26,478 nt of DNA from a virus: positions 1 through 26,478 of IMG/VR virus record IMGVR_UViG_3300003267_000437; one strand, written 5' to 3'. Shown one piece after another: positions 18,386 to 26,478 of the stretch. The notes below the pieces were generated by a model that saw only the letters and a list, made by a program, of their open reading frames with translations, searched no databases and was not told the DNA's origin. The translations under genes were made by a program, and so were the position numbers. Numbering within the stretch: position 1 is the first letter of the stretch; every line of letters begins with the position of its first letter.

Positions 18386-19174
18386 CTATGGGTCCTTGTA
18401 TCCAACAACCGCCGCCGTCCATCCTGACGTCGTATTGGATGCCGTCGGGTTGTAGGTCACGGCGCCGGCCGACGTGACTTGCAGATGGGCGACCGTCTGC
18501 GAGTGGCCTGCCGCCGAAACGGTCGCGTCCTGGGTTTCAACCCAATTCGCGGGCTGGGTATGGGTTATCGAAGCGGCATGGCGGGTCGCCCCCCCGATCG
18601 CGAACGAGCCGACCGCCACGGAGCCAGGAGTCGTGACTGTCGCCGCGCCGCTGGCCCCCGACGCAAGTGTCGATGCGCTCTGCACCGCAACGGTCTTGCT
18701 GAACTTGTAAGCGAGGGCGATCTTGCCGTTCGCGGCGACGCTATAAGTGACAGTAATCGTGCCGCCTGAGGCAAGAGCTGCCGGCGACAGGCAATCCCAG
18801 AAGCTTAGCTGACCGTTCGAGCCGTTGACCCTGTTGACGTAGCTGTTCCCGGCCGAGTCGGCCATGCCGCTCGCGTCGAATATGGCATCGCAGGCCACGA
18901 CTACGATGCTCTCGCCGGCCGCCACCGGGGCGGTCGTCGTCAGAACCAGCGTCGTGCTGCTGGCGTTGCTTGTGCCTTCCGCGATCTTTGTAATCTCTAG
19001 GGCCGCACCCCCGCTCATGAGCCCCGGCCCCGGAACAAGGCCGGGGATGACCGCCAGCAGAGGACTCTGGTCGACGCGACGCACCGAGGGGACAAGCATG
19101 CCCGAGGGCAGCCGCTCCCAGCCCGGATGGATCAGCGCCGGCGCGGCGAGGAGAGCGGCGGCCAGGCGCTTCAT
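18386..19174 (-). CDS. Fibre-like protein with N-terminal signal-like sequence
   Basis: The product is 262 residues from ATG 19174 in an ATGA overlap with the upstream fibre gene. It begins [18 protein letters not shown], which looks like a signal peptide, odd for a virion protein. Residues about 42-56 (VIPGLVPGPGLMSGG) coincide with a palindromic DNA repeat (19022-19046). The remainder is beta-rich, Ser/Thr/Ala/Gly-rich sequence (STTLVLTTTAPVAAGESIVV, then SFAIGGATRHAASITHTQPA and SNTTSGWTAAVVGYKDP), like an Ig-like or fibre-tip domain. It may be a receptor-binding tip, or an exported protein acting on the lysogen surface. Confidence 0.6.
   Translation of the reverse strand: MKRLAAALLAAPALIHPGWERLPSGMLVPSVRRVDQSPLLAVIPGLVPGPGLMSGGAALEITKIAEGTSNASSTTLVLTTTAPVAAGESIVVVACDAIFDASGMADSAGNSYVNRVNGSNGQLSFWDCLSPAALASGGTITVTYSVAANGKIALAYKFSKTVAVQSASTLASGASGAATVTTPGSVAVGSFAIGGATRHAASITHTQPANWVETQDATVSAAGHSQTVAHLQVTSAGAVTYNPTASNTTSGWTAAVVGYKDP
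19022..19046. repeat. Palindromic repeat in frame within the fibre-like gene
   Basis: CCCCGGCC (19022-19029) and GGCCGGGG (19039-19046) form a perfect 8-bp stem, flanked by CATGAG on one side and ATGACC on the other. The encoded VIPGLVPG peptide is one I recall from other alphaproteobacterial coding sequences invaded by this kind of repeat. Confidence 0.5.
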
Positions 19175-21378
19175 CACTTGCTGTCCTTCACAAGATTGGC
19201 GTGGATGACGCTCGACGTCTCGACGTAGAAGTAGAGGAGGTCCTTGGCGTTGGCCGCGGTCGAGAGCGTCGGCGCGGAGCCGCCGGCGAACTTCCAGGCC
19301 GAGTTGTAGGAGAGCGTCCGCGACCCCGTCCCGTCCTGCTTGATCAGGATGCAGCCCGATTGCCCGGGCTTGGCGTTCGAGGGCGCGCCGAGCGTGCGGT
19401 TGCCGGCGATCGTCACCGACGCGAAGCCGAGAAACGCAGCCATGTCGACGGCAATCGTCGCAGCGTCGGTCAGCCCGGGATCCGTCGCCGCCGACCACAG
19501 CTTATCGGTCGTCATGACCTTGCCGGCCGTGTTCGCCCGGATGTCAGCCGCGGAAGCAGGGGCCGACCAGTAGGCGATGCACCGCCAGTTGCCCGAGCTG
19601 TCGGAGGCGAAGAGCGCCGAGTCGTCCGCCACCGTCGCGATGTTCGCGCCCCCGGGCAGATAGAGGCTGGTCGCGTTGTGGGTGAGCGTCAGGGCGCCGG
19701 CGAAGCGAACCAGCCTGATCTTGTTGGCGACCGTTCCGAGGCTCGTGATCGTCGTCGTTCCGGTGATCGCCACCCGCATCGTCGGCGAGGCGCCGATGTC
19801 GGTTGTCGAGGCCGAGGCGATCGATGTCGGATCGCCCGTCCGGTGGCTCGCCTGGTCGAGCGAGACGATGGCGACCTTCGTCCATTTCGACGTCCCGTCG
19901 GTCTCGAGGCATACCGCGCCATAGGGCGTCGCGAGCTTCAGCGACGTGCCGGCCTCGATCGTGTCGCTCCCCGCGCGCGCGATCGTCAGCGTGTTTGTGA
20001 CCGAGACGCCGCCCGCCTCGTCGACCACCCACACCCGCGCCCCGGCGTTCAATGCGTTCGCCGCCGGCAGCGTCCAGGTCCGCGCCGCGGTAAGCGCCGC
20101 GGTCAGGGCGTAGACCGGCCCGTCCGCCGCCGTGAATGTGTGGTCGGAATCGCCCTGCCCCGTGCGCCCGTCGACGAGGAGATTGGCGCGCGCCGTCTTC
20201 TTGTCGGCGACGTCGGAAAGGTTGCTCGCGATCGCGAGCTTCGCGTCGAGAGCCGACTGCTGTGCGGTCGAGACGGGCTTCGCCGTGTCGGCGGTGTTGT
20301 CGACATTGCCGAGGCCGACGTCGCTTTTGGCGAGCGCCAGCGCCGTCTTGAACGCCGCGTATGTGCTCCCCTTGAGGAGCTTCCCGCTCGTCCCGTCGAA
20401 GAGGGCCGGAGTGCTGTCGGTGGCGCTCGCCGGCCCGATCACCGCGCCGTCGAGATTGGTCTGGACGATCGACCAGCTCGCGCCGACGCCGGCCTGCGTG
20501 CCGGAGGATGTTCCGTCGGTCAGGCAGAGGAGAAGGTCGCCTGCTTCGACGTTGATCCCCGACCCGCCGCCTATCTTGCCTGCGACCGAGACCCGATAGG
20601 TCCAGCCGCGGTCGGCCGCCGGAAAATTTGGATTGCCGGAGCAATCGACGACGCCCTTGAAGACCATGGCGTCGGCCGCCCCGATGATCGCGGCGGCCGC
20701 TGCGTCGGCATAGTCGTTCGCGTCCGCGAGCGCCGCGTCGACCTCGGCCTCGGTGTAGTAGCGGTCGTCGTGGTCGTGCGCATCGGGCGGAAAGGTCGAG
20801 GGCTTTCCGGTGATGTCGGCCCAGGCGTTCGATCCGGCCGGTCCCGTCGGTCCCGCCGGGCCCTGCGGGCCCGTGTCGCCGTCGTCGCCCTTCGCCCCCT
20901 GGATGCCTTGCGCGCCGGTCGCCCCGGTCGCCCCGGTCGCGCCCGTGGCGCCTGTCGGGCCTTCCGGCCCGGTGATGTCGGCGAGCGGGACCAGGTTCTG
21001 CCAGGCCGGGTCGGAGGTGTATTTCCACTGCAGATACGTGGTCGAGCGGCGGAACTCGACGTTTCGCCCGTCCGCCCCGTCCTCACCCGGATCGCCCTGG
21101 TCGCCCTTGAGGTCGACCCCGGTCCCCTCGCTGCCGTCCGGGTTGCCGATATGGAGGATTGTGCCGTCCCAGCTGTGCGGCGGGACGTTCATGGCGATGA
21201 TGTCTGCGATCTCCGCCTGGCGGGCGGCGATCTCGTCGCGCAGCGCCTTGGCGTCGACCCGGGAAGCCTCCGCGTTCGCAGCGCTCGCGTCCACGGCCGC
21301 GGAAAGCGCGCCGATCTCGCCTCGAAGCTTGATCGCGAGCGTGAGCGCCGCCTGCGCCTGCGGGTCGAGCGCGCTCAT
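19174..21378 (-). CDS. Collagen-like tail fibre protein
   Basis: The 734-residue product starts at ATG 21378, overlapping the upstream stop as ATGA; the open frame upstream of this is non-coding shadow. An alpha-helical N-terminus (residues 1-62) leads to a beta segment with [17 protein letters not shown]. Collagen-type G-x-y repeats follow at about 137-182 ([20 protein letters not shown] and [16 protein letters not shown]), then the fibre motif [20 protein letters not shown] (201-220). A long beta-rich shaft comes next, and a C-terminal domain of about 115 residues ([12 protein letters not shown], then [19 protein letters not shown]). That last domain is shared with the neighbouring fibre at 21375-22589. 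It probably binds the host receptor. Confidence 0.85.
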   Translation of the reverse strand: MSALDPQAQAALTLAIKLRGEIGALSAAVDASAANAEASRVDAKALRDEIAARQAEIADIIAMNVPPHSWDGTILHIGNPDGSEGTGVDLKGDQGDPGEDGADGRNVEFRRSTTYLQWKYTSDPAWQNLVPLADITGPEGPTGATGATGATGATGAQGIQGAKGDDGDTGPQGPAGPTGPAGSNAWADITGKPSTFPPDAHDHDDRYYTEAEVDAALADANDYADAAAAAIIGAADAMVFKGVVDCSGNPNFPAADRGWTYRVSVAGKIGGGSGINVEAGDLLLCLTDGTSSGTQAGVGASWSIVQTNLDGAVIGPASATDSTPALFDGTSGKLLKGSTYAAFKTALALAKSDVGLGNVDNTADTAKPVSTAQQSALDAKLAIASNLSDVADKKTARANLLVDGRTGQGDSDHTFTAADGPVYALTAALTAARTWTLPAANALNAGARVWVVDEAGGVSVTNTLTIARAGSDTIEAGTSLKLATPYGAVCLETDGTSKWTKVAIVSLDQASHRTGDPTSIASASTTDIGASPTMRVAITGTTTITSLGTVANKIRLVRFAGALTLTHNATSLYLPGGANIATVADDSALFASDSSGNWRCIAYWSAPASAADIRANTAGKVMTTDKLWSAATDPGLTDAATIAVDMAAFLGFASVTIAGNRTLGAPSNAKPGQSGCILIKQDGTGSRTLSYNSAWKFAGGSAPTLSTAANAKDLLYFYVETSSVIHANLVKDSK

Positions 21379-22589
21379 TTCACGTCCTTGAGCAACGTCG
21401 CCACGATGAAGGTCGAGGACTTCACCTGGAAGAACAGCCAGTCCTCGGCGTTCGCCGCCGTGGAGAGGATCGGCGCGGAGCCGGCGACGAACTTCCACAC
21501 CGAGTTGTAGGAGAGCGTGCGGGAGCCGGTCGCGTCCTGCTTGATCACGATCACTCCGGAAAGCCCGTTCTTGGTGTGGGTCGGCGCGCCGAGCGTGCGG
21601 TTGCCGGCGATCGTCAGCGTCCGGTTCCAGCCGTCGTCGAGGTCGGTGGCGATCGTCGCCTGATCGGTCAGCGCCACGAAATCGGCCGACGACCACACTT
21701 TGTCGGTCGACAGGATCTTTGAGGCTGTGTTGTTCCGCCATTGCGCAAGCGTCGCGATGTCGGCGATCGCGATCTTTGTGGCGATCAGGCTGCTGATCGT
21801 CGCGGAAAAATTGGCGTCGTCGCCGAGCGCGTCGGCGAGCTCCTTCAGCGTGTTGAGGGCGCCTGGAGCGCCGGCGACCAGGTCGGCGAGGAAGGTGTCG
21901 ATCTGCGTCTTGGTGTAGTAGGTCGACGGATCGAAGAGCGCCGCGGCGATGGCGCTCGCCGCCGCCGCTGCGGCGCTTGCCGCCGCGGCGATCTTGCTCG
22001 CGCTCGCATCGGCTGCGGCCGGAACCGCCTCGTCGCGCGCCTCGACCGTCTCGTCCCGTGCGGCGAGCGTCGTCGCCGCGGCGTTGATCATGGCGAGCGC
22101 CGCGCCCGGCGTGCCGGAGATCACCCAGTCGTCGAACGGGCCGGGATCGCCGACAATCGAGACGATCTCGGCCGCGAGCTCGCCATGCTCGCGGTCGTAA
22201 TCGATGAGCTGCGCGATCGCGTAATCCTCGACCACGTCGTCGTGCTGCAGCACCAAAAAAGGCGGCGGCGTGAAGAGGTCGCGCTCCGCTCCCTCGTCGA
22301 TCGTGAAATGTGCGGTCGTGCTCTCCTCCAGGACGACTTCGGTCGCGCTGGTCGCCACCAGGAAGCCGAGGCTCGACACCGCCAGGATCTTTTCCATCGC
22401 CGGGAGCAGCACGGAATCGAGCCGCGCCAGGCCGACCTCGCGCAGGTCGAATAGCGCCGCGTCTATCGCCGGCTTCAGCGTCTCGATCGCGGCGAGCCGC
22501 GCCGCGATGTCGCCGGCGACGATCTTGTTCCACAGCGCCGCGTCGAGCACGGTGGTGCGGTTGACGGTGTAGCTCTGCGGTGCGGGCAT
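21375..22589 (-). CDS. Second tail fibre protein with related C-terminal domain
   Basis: The 404-residue product starts at ATG 22589. The N-terminal region ([20 protein letters not shown] and [20 protein letters not shown]) is a likely baseplate-attachment part. The middle has an Ala-rich helical stalk ([20 protein letters not shown]) followed by [20 protein letters not shown], the usual fibre motif. The C-terminal 115 residues ([32 protein letters not shown] and [15 protein letters not shown]) align with the end of the collagen-like fibre, more than half identical by eye. It is probably a connector or alternative receptor-binding fibre arising by duplication. Confidence 0.8.
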   Translation of the reverse strand: MPAPQSYTVNRTTVLDAALWNKIVAGDIAARLAAIETLKPAIDAALFDLREVGLARLDSVLLPAMEKILAVSSLGFLVATSATEVVLEESTTAHFTIDEGAERDLFTPPPFLVLQHDDVVEDYAIAQLIDYDREHGELAAEIVSIVGDPGPFDDWVISGTPGAALAMINAAATTLAARDETVEARDEAVPAAADASASKIAAAASAAAAAASAIAAALFDPSTYYTKTQIDTFLADLVAGAPGALNTLKELADALGDDANFSATISSLIATKIAIADIATLAQWRNNTASKILSTDKVWSSADFVALTDQATIATDLDDGWNRTLTIAGNRTLGAPTHTKNGLSGVIVIKQDATGSRTLSYNSVWKFVAGSAPILSTAANAEDWLFFQVKSSTFIVATLLKDVK

Positions 22590-22617
22590 GCCTGTCGCTT
22601 GTGCTTCGCTGGACCTT

Positions 22618-22863
22618 CTAGCCGCGGGTCGGCGCGTCCTCGTCCCGTTCCACCGCGCCGTCGGCCTTGAGAGCCTCGAAGACCGCCGGGCTCACGGTGT
22701 AGGGGTTGTGCTTGGGGCTGAAGCGGAGCGCGCCGACGCGCGTCGCCTTCGACAGCCAGACTTTCTTCATCGCGGTCCCCGCTTCCGGCGACAGCGGGGT
22801 TTCAGAAACGGCTTCTCCCTCTCCCACCCCGGCGCCCGGGGCGGGCTGTTTCGCTTTGGCCAT
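22618..22863 (-). CDS. Small protein between tail/baseplate and fibre genes (81 aa)
   Basis: The 81-residue protein starts at ATG 22863 after AAGGA. The N-terminal 30 residues are low-complexity (KQPAPGAGVGEGEAVSETPL). The remainder, MKKVWLSKATRVGALRFSPK then NPYTVSPAVFEALKADGAVE, looks like a compact folded domain. It may be a small head/tail-associated or adaptor protein. No family is recognised. Confidence 0.6.
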   Translation of the reverse strand: MAKAKQPAPGAGVGEGEAVSETPLSPEAGTAMKKVWLSKATRVGALRFSPKHNPYTVSPAVFEALKADGAVERDEDAPTRG

Positions 22864-22882
22864 GAGTAAAGGTCCTTCGGGC

Positions 22883-25159
22883 TTATGCGGTCGCGACGTA
22901 GTCGACCTGGCTCACATGGAAGAGGTTGTTGACGTTGTCCGTCGCCCCCTCGACGATGGTGCGGATCGAGGTGGTGGACGGGACGCTGAACACGCCCGTC
23001 CGCTCGATCGTGCCGATCAGGGTCTCCAAGTCGGAGACGCTCGAGGCGCTGTACTCGGTGGAGCCGGAGCGCACCTTCAGCACCGCGTCATGATGCGCCT
23101 CGTCGAAGCGCTCGAGCACCGCCTTGACCGTGATGGTGGTCGAGGCGGCGGCAAGAGTGCGGGCCACCGAGACGTGGCGAAAATCGTCGTCGGGACGCGA
23201 CACCTTCACCACCGAGCCGGGAAGCGTGATGCCCGGATGCATGCCACGCGAGCCGGTCAGGATGGCGCGCAGCCCGATCGTGGCAGGGAGCGGCGTCAAC
23301 GGCGAAGGCTGCGACGGATCGAAGGTCTTCCAGACGCCGGCGACCTGGACCTCCCATTCGAGCTGCGTGGAGTCCGGCACGATCATGTCGGCGAGAATGT
23401 CGAGCGAGGCGATGCCGCCGGCGAGCGCGATCGGGTCGAACAGGATCTCGCAGCGCGCGGCGCGGAAGCTCGCGATCCCGATGTCGACCATGAAATTGTG
23501 CGCCGGGTCGCTCTGCCAGAACCCGGAATTGTTGCGGAAGAACAGCGTGCCGTCGAGATATTGCGAGGCGTCGGTGACGGCGACGTTGTGGTTTCCTGGG
23601 GTGATGACGCCGCAGCCGTAGCGCTTTCCGGCTTTCAGAAAGGTCGGCGGGAAGGCGTAGCGCGGGTTGTTGCCGCCGGCGGCGCCGCCGAGCCGCAGCG
23701 AGGCGCGCGGCACGGTCACGTAGTTCAGCACGTTGTTGAAGTCGGGCGTCCCCGACTCCGTCACCTCGCAAAGCAGAAAGGTGACGTCGCCGGTCGTTCC
23801 GAGCTGCGGGAACGGCACTCCGAGCCCGACCACCCAGATGTCCTGCGCCACCAGGAACGTTTGCACCCATGGGTAGCCGCCAAAAATCTCCGGCGAGCCG
23901 GAGGTGCGCGTCCAGTAGGGCAGGATGATCGTGTCGCGCCACCGTTTGGCGACGCGGTAGATGACCACGCCGCTGGCGTCGGTCTGGTTGGTAGGGAGCG
24001 CCTGGAACTCCTCGCCGTTCTTGGTGAAGATGAAGGAGGCCGGGTCGGTCCAGCGGCCGTTCCCCCACCAGCTCGACGAGGCGCTGACGTAGAATTCCTC
24101 GCCGAAGCGCATGCGCGTGCGCGCCATGTTCGCATGGACGATGGAGGAATCCTCGTAATTGAACTGGTTCAGCGCGATGTTGCCGGAATTCCCGCGGATC
24201 TGCCGCCAGCGGATCTCGTCCCAGGCCGGCAGGATGAGGCCGCTCGAGTTCTTGATGTTGGCGTCGAGCGGATTGGCGAGCGCGAGCTCCTCGCCGTCCG
24301 CGCCGTTGTCGGCGGCGCTCGGGAAGCGGAGCGCCTCGTTGATCTTCGCCTTGTAGCCGGAGAACGCCGGGTCGCTCTCCTCCTCGTCCAGGAAGAAGTC
24401 GGCGCCGTAATCGTTGTAATCGTCCGGGAGATCGAGCTTCTCCTTGGTGCGCGCCGTATCGAAGGCGATTCGCTGCACGAACGGCATGTCGGCCTTCGAT
24501 TTGAGAGCGTTCCTGAGCGCCGCCATGTCTGCCTCGAGCGTCGCCAGCCGCGGCCCGAGGTCCTCGATCTCCTCGCCGACCTCCTCGGCGAGATCGTGCG
24601 TCTCGCGCACGTTCTTGAGCCGGTTCGCCTCGATCATCTCGATCGACTCGACGCCCGTCGAGTTGAGCGTGACATAGGCGACGGCGAGCACGTTGGAATC
24701 GGGCGGAAACGGCGTCGGCGCGGCCGACTCGTTGCCGAGGATGCGCGACACCTGCGCGATGCGCCAGGATTCGGTGGCGACCGCGCGCGCCTCCGTGGTG
24801 CGGTTCACCACGTCGGTCAAAAACTCCCGCTGCTCGGTCTTGGTGTTGGTCGGCAGCGACCCGGCGACCACAATGGTGGCGATGCGCTTGGTGACGACGG
24901 GCAGGTCGAGCACGAAGTCGATCTCGATCCCGCCGTCGTCGTCGCGGAAGAAGACCTGGCCGCCATTGTAGTAGCGGCCGAGCCCGACCGTCACCACGGT
25001 CTGCGCGGTCTTTACCGTATTGAAGCCCCAATAGGCCTTCAGCGGATCGATGCCGTCGTGCACGACGTGATCGAGGCTGTCGCGGCTGAAGGCGCCGATC
25101 TCGTTCAGGTCGTCCGAGGTCGCCTTCTGGAATTCGCTGAATTCGACGATCTTTTCCAT
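22883..25159 (-). CDS. Large tail/baseplate-associated protein (DUF4815-like)
   Basis: This 758-residue protein starts at ATG 25159. The N-terminal 190 residues (FSEFQKATSDDLNEIGAFSR, DPLKAYWGFNTVKTAQTVVT, GLGRYYNGGQVFFRDDDG, ATIVVAGSLPTNTKTEQREF) resemble phage DUF4815-type proteins linking baseplate to fibres. A helical/coiled segment at about 195-225 (EEVGEEIEDLGPRLATLEAD) precedes a long beta-rich region with surface-type loops (YVSASSSWWGNGRWTDP and FGGYPWVQTFLVAQDIWVVG). It directly follows gpI. A role as a long baseplate or side-fibre protein is likely; the domain name is from pattern memory. Confidence 0.65.
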   Translation of the reverse strand: MEKIVEFSEFQKATSDDLNEIGAFSRDSLDHVVHDGIDPLKAYWGFNTVKTAQTVVTVGLGRYYNGGQVFFRDDDGGIEIDFVLDLPVVTKRIATIVVAGSLPTNTKTEQREFLTDVVNRTTEARAVATESWRIAQVSRILGNESAAPTPFPPDSNVLAVAYVTLNSTGVESIEMIEANRLKNVRETHDLAEEVGEEIEDLGPRLATLEADMAALRNALKSKADMPFVQRIAFDTARTKEKLDLPDDYNDYGADFFLDEEESDPAFSGYKAKINEALRFPSAADNGADGEELALANPLDANIKNSSGLILPAWDEIRWRQIRGNSGNIALNQFNYEDSSIVHANMARTRMRFGEEFYVSASSSWWGNGRWTDPASFIFTKNGEEFQALPTNQTDASGVVIYRVAKRWRDTIILPYWTRTSGSPEIFGGYPWVQTFLVAQDIWVVGLGVPFPQLGTTGDVTFLLCEVTESGTPDFNNVLNYVTVPRASLRLGGAAGGNNPRYAFPPTFLKAGKRYGCGVITPGNHNVAVTDASQYLDGTLFFRNNSGFWQSDPAHNFMVDIGIASFRAARCEILFDPIALAGGIASLDILADMIVPDSTQLEWEVQVAGVWKTFDPSQPSPLTPLPATIGLRAILTGSRGMHPGITLPGSVVKVSRPDDDFRHVSVARTLAAASTTITVKAVLERFDEAHHDAVLKVRSGSTEYSASSVSDLETLIGTIERTGVFSVPSTTSIRTIVEGATDNVNNLFHVSQVDYVATA

Positions 25160-25177
25160 GGTGTGCGTGCCTTTGCC

Positions 25178-26478
25178 CTAAAGCCGGAACGGCGCCCGGC
25201 TGGAGAAGGTCTTCGACCCGTCGAGAAGCGGCCGGTCGCCGAACTGCAGCGGGCGGGTGGTTTCGAAGGTGACGAGGAGCGTGTCGCGCAGCGCCATCGC
25301 TGCGGTGAGCGCTCGAAAGGCGCGCTCGACCAGCGTCAGATTGTCCGGCGCCAGGAAGTCGTATCCGACGAAGCCCTGATCGCACATGAGTTCCGAGACC
25401 GGAGCGCGCCGCGGCGCCGATACGATCATCTCGGCCGTGTAGGCGGGCATGCCGATCCGCGCGTCGTCGAGGAAGTCGCCGACCGTCCCGAGCGGCGCGT
25501 CCACCTCCGGGTCGAACAGCCGCAGCCGGTCGAAGATCAGGTCGAGGGCATTGTCCGGAACCAGATAGGAGCGCCCGCCCAAAAAATCCCCGTCAAGCAT
25601 CAGCGACCAGCCGGCGTCGCCGACAAGACTTCCACGTTCGTAGCGCGGCGTGATTGGGTCGAGGCCGGGCGTCACGTAGGTGATCGAAAAGTCCGACTCG
25701 AAATGGTCGTAGGCGCGGTCGAGCTCGTAGGTGACGAGCCGCGCGCGCTCCTCGTTGCCGTCGAGATAGGCGGCGTCGCAGAAATCGGCGTCGAGCATCA
25801 GCCCGGCCCCGGCCTTTCCCGGGATCGCCACCCGCTCGAAGTCGACCGCGTGGTTCTCCACAATTCGCGTTTCGAGCCGGTAGGTTTTGAGCGGTATCTC
25901 GGCGCCCGGCCGGAACAGCGTCCCGCGCCGGCCGTAGAGGACCTCGCCGCGATCGGCCGGCAGGAAGCGGTCATCCAAGAAGCTCTCGCCGAGCCAGACG
26001 CCGCCATCGTCGCGATCGCGGAGCCGCGCGAAATAGACCCGGATCTCCGGCAAGAGCGCGTAATAGGCGTCAAGCTCCGCCTTGCTCGGCCCGCCGGCGA
26101 GATGCATGCCCTGCGGCTGCGTCACCACCTGGATCAGCCCGAGCTCGCGGCCCGGTTCCGACATGACGTCGAGCGCCATCTCGAAGGCGCGGAGCGTCCC
26201 GCGGCGCGCCTTGAACTCCCATTGGGCGGCGACCCAGCTCCGCTTCTTCTCCTCGCTCCAGTCCTCGTCCCAGAGCGTCACTCCCATCGCCCAGGCGAGA
26301 TAGGGCAGGTTCCGGGGAAGGACCTTCCACGGATCCCAGTTCTCGATGACGAGCTCGGCGTTGATGCCGAGGAGATGCTCGCCCTCCACGTCGGCGAGCG
26401 CCTGCTCGAGCAGGCGCTCGCCGAGACCGGCCGACTCCTCGTACTGCATGGTCTTCAGGAAATGCCGGATGTTGGAGC
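25178..26478 (-). CDS. I: Tail protein gpI with long C-terminal extension; may run off the window
   Basis: The frame has an ATG at 26449, but it stays open to the window edge (reading SNIRHFLKT before that Met), so the true start may lie outside. The first 120 or so residues match P2 gpI/TIGR01634: LGERLLEQALADVEGEHLLG, VLPRNLPYLAWAMGVTLWDE, DWSEEKKRSWVAAQWEFKA and RRGTLRAFEMALD. P2 gpI is under 200 residues; here another 300 or so follow (GVWLGESFLDDRFLPADRGE, LMLDADFCDAAYLDGNE and SLVGDAGWSLMLDGDFLGG), with repeated L-D-x-D-F motifs. gpI is a baseplate wedge component; the extension may carry fibre-attachment modules. Confidence 0.85.
   Translation of the reverse strand, partial: SNIRHFLKTMQYEESAGLGERLLEQALADVEGEHLLGINAELVIENWDPWKVLPRNLPYLAWAMGVTLWDEDWSEEKKRSWVAAQWEFKARRGTLRAFEMALDVMSEPGRELGLIQVVTQPQGMHLAGGPSKAELDAYYALLPEIRVYFARLRDRDDGGVWLGESFLDDRFLPADRGEVLYGRRGTLFRPGAEIPLKTYRLETRIVENHAVDFERVAIPGKAGAGLMLDADFCDAAYLDGNEERARLVTYELDRAYDHFESDFSITYVTPGLDPITPRYERGSLVGDAGWSLMLDGDFLGGRSYLVPDNALDLIFDRLRLFDPEVDAPLGTVGDFLDDARIGMPAYTAEMIVSAPRRAPVSELMCDQGFVGYDFLAPDNLTLVERAFRALTAAMALRDTLLVTFETTRPLQFGDRPLLDGSKTFSSRAPFRL

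Noticed and set aside
21379-22533. 5' extension of the collagen-like fibre frame to 22533
   Set aside because: The upstream part is Arg-rich shadow sequence overlapping the second fibre gene. ATG 21378 overlaps that gene's stop as ATGA and begins a sensible protein.
23088-25385. A 765-residue minus-strand frame overlapping the large tail protein
   Set aside because: The translation is extremely Arg/Ala-rich and lacks domain patterns. The 22883-25159 frame has normal composition and family-like motifs.

Overview
This window looks like about 26.5 kb of a P2-like, contractile-tailed temperate phage of a high-GC alphaproteobacterium. The host order is most likely Hyphomicrobiales (Rhizobiales). 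A type II methanotroph such as Methylocystis or Methylosinus is a weaker guess, based on the style of the intergenic palindromic repeats and of the peptides they would encode. No ribosomal or housekeeping gene is present to confirm the host.

Layout. (1) Positions 1-2247, plus strand: an early/integration module with the 3' part of a DUF5131 (phage Gp37/Gp68-like) gene, a small unknown gene, a helix-turn-helix protein and a tyrosine recombinase. (2) About 2409-2453: the 3' half of a tRNA-Gln(CTG), read as the integration core (attP-like). (3) 2502-3093, plus strand: a small zinc-ribbon protein, where P2 carries ogr, and a secreted cysteine-rich protein that is split by a frameshift. (4) 3101-7104, minus strand: a tightly overlapping lysis/envelope module with GH108 endolysin, holin-like protein, overlapping Rz/Rz1 spanins, an RlpA-like protein and several small membrane or exported proteins. 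(5) 7140-8393: a GHL15-type glycosidase-like protein. (6) 8425-26478, minus strand: the tail module. In transcription order it runs gpI, a large tail/baseplate-associated protein, a small protein, two tail fibres with related C-terminal domains, a signal-peptide-bearing fibre-like protein, a DUF4376 protein, a small protein, sheath (FI), tube (FII), gpE-like chaperone, tape measure with a tail lysozyme, gpU, gpX and gpD.

The order ...I-fibres-FI-FII-E-T-U-X-D-lysis-attP-int is that of a P2-type genome opened somewhere other than att. Phage genes lie on both sides of the tRNA fragment. The simplest reading is therefore a non-integrated or circularised phage genome, or a tandem prophage junction, rather than a prophage end.

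The most unusual region is 9.9-11.05 kb. Between gpU and gpX, two small unknown genes lie on the opposite strand to the tail operon. Each is bounded by a gpU 3' end and a gpX 5' start. The block between them is a chimera, a gpX start fused to a gpU tail. This is the scar of two related phages' U-cargo-X segments being joined in tandem.

The tail operon is also punctuated by four copies of an approximately 80-bp palindromic repeat, an intrinsic terminator overlapping the gpX stop codon, a long hairpin across the sheath stop codon, and a plus-strand terminator with no evident plus-strand gene in front of it. Two coding sequences carry what look like host-type palindromic repeats in frame.
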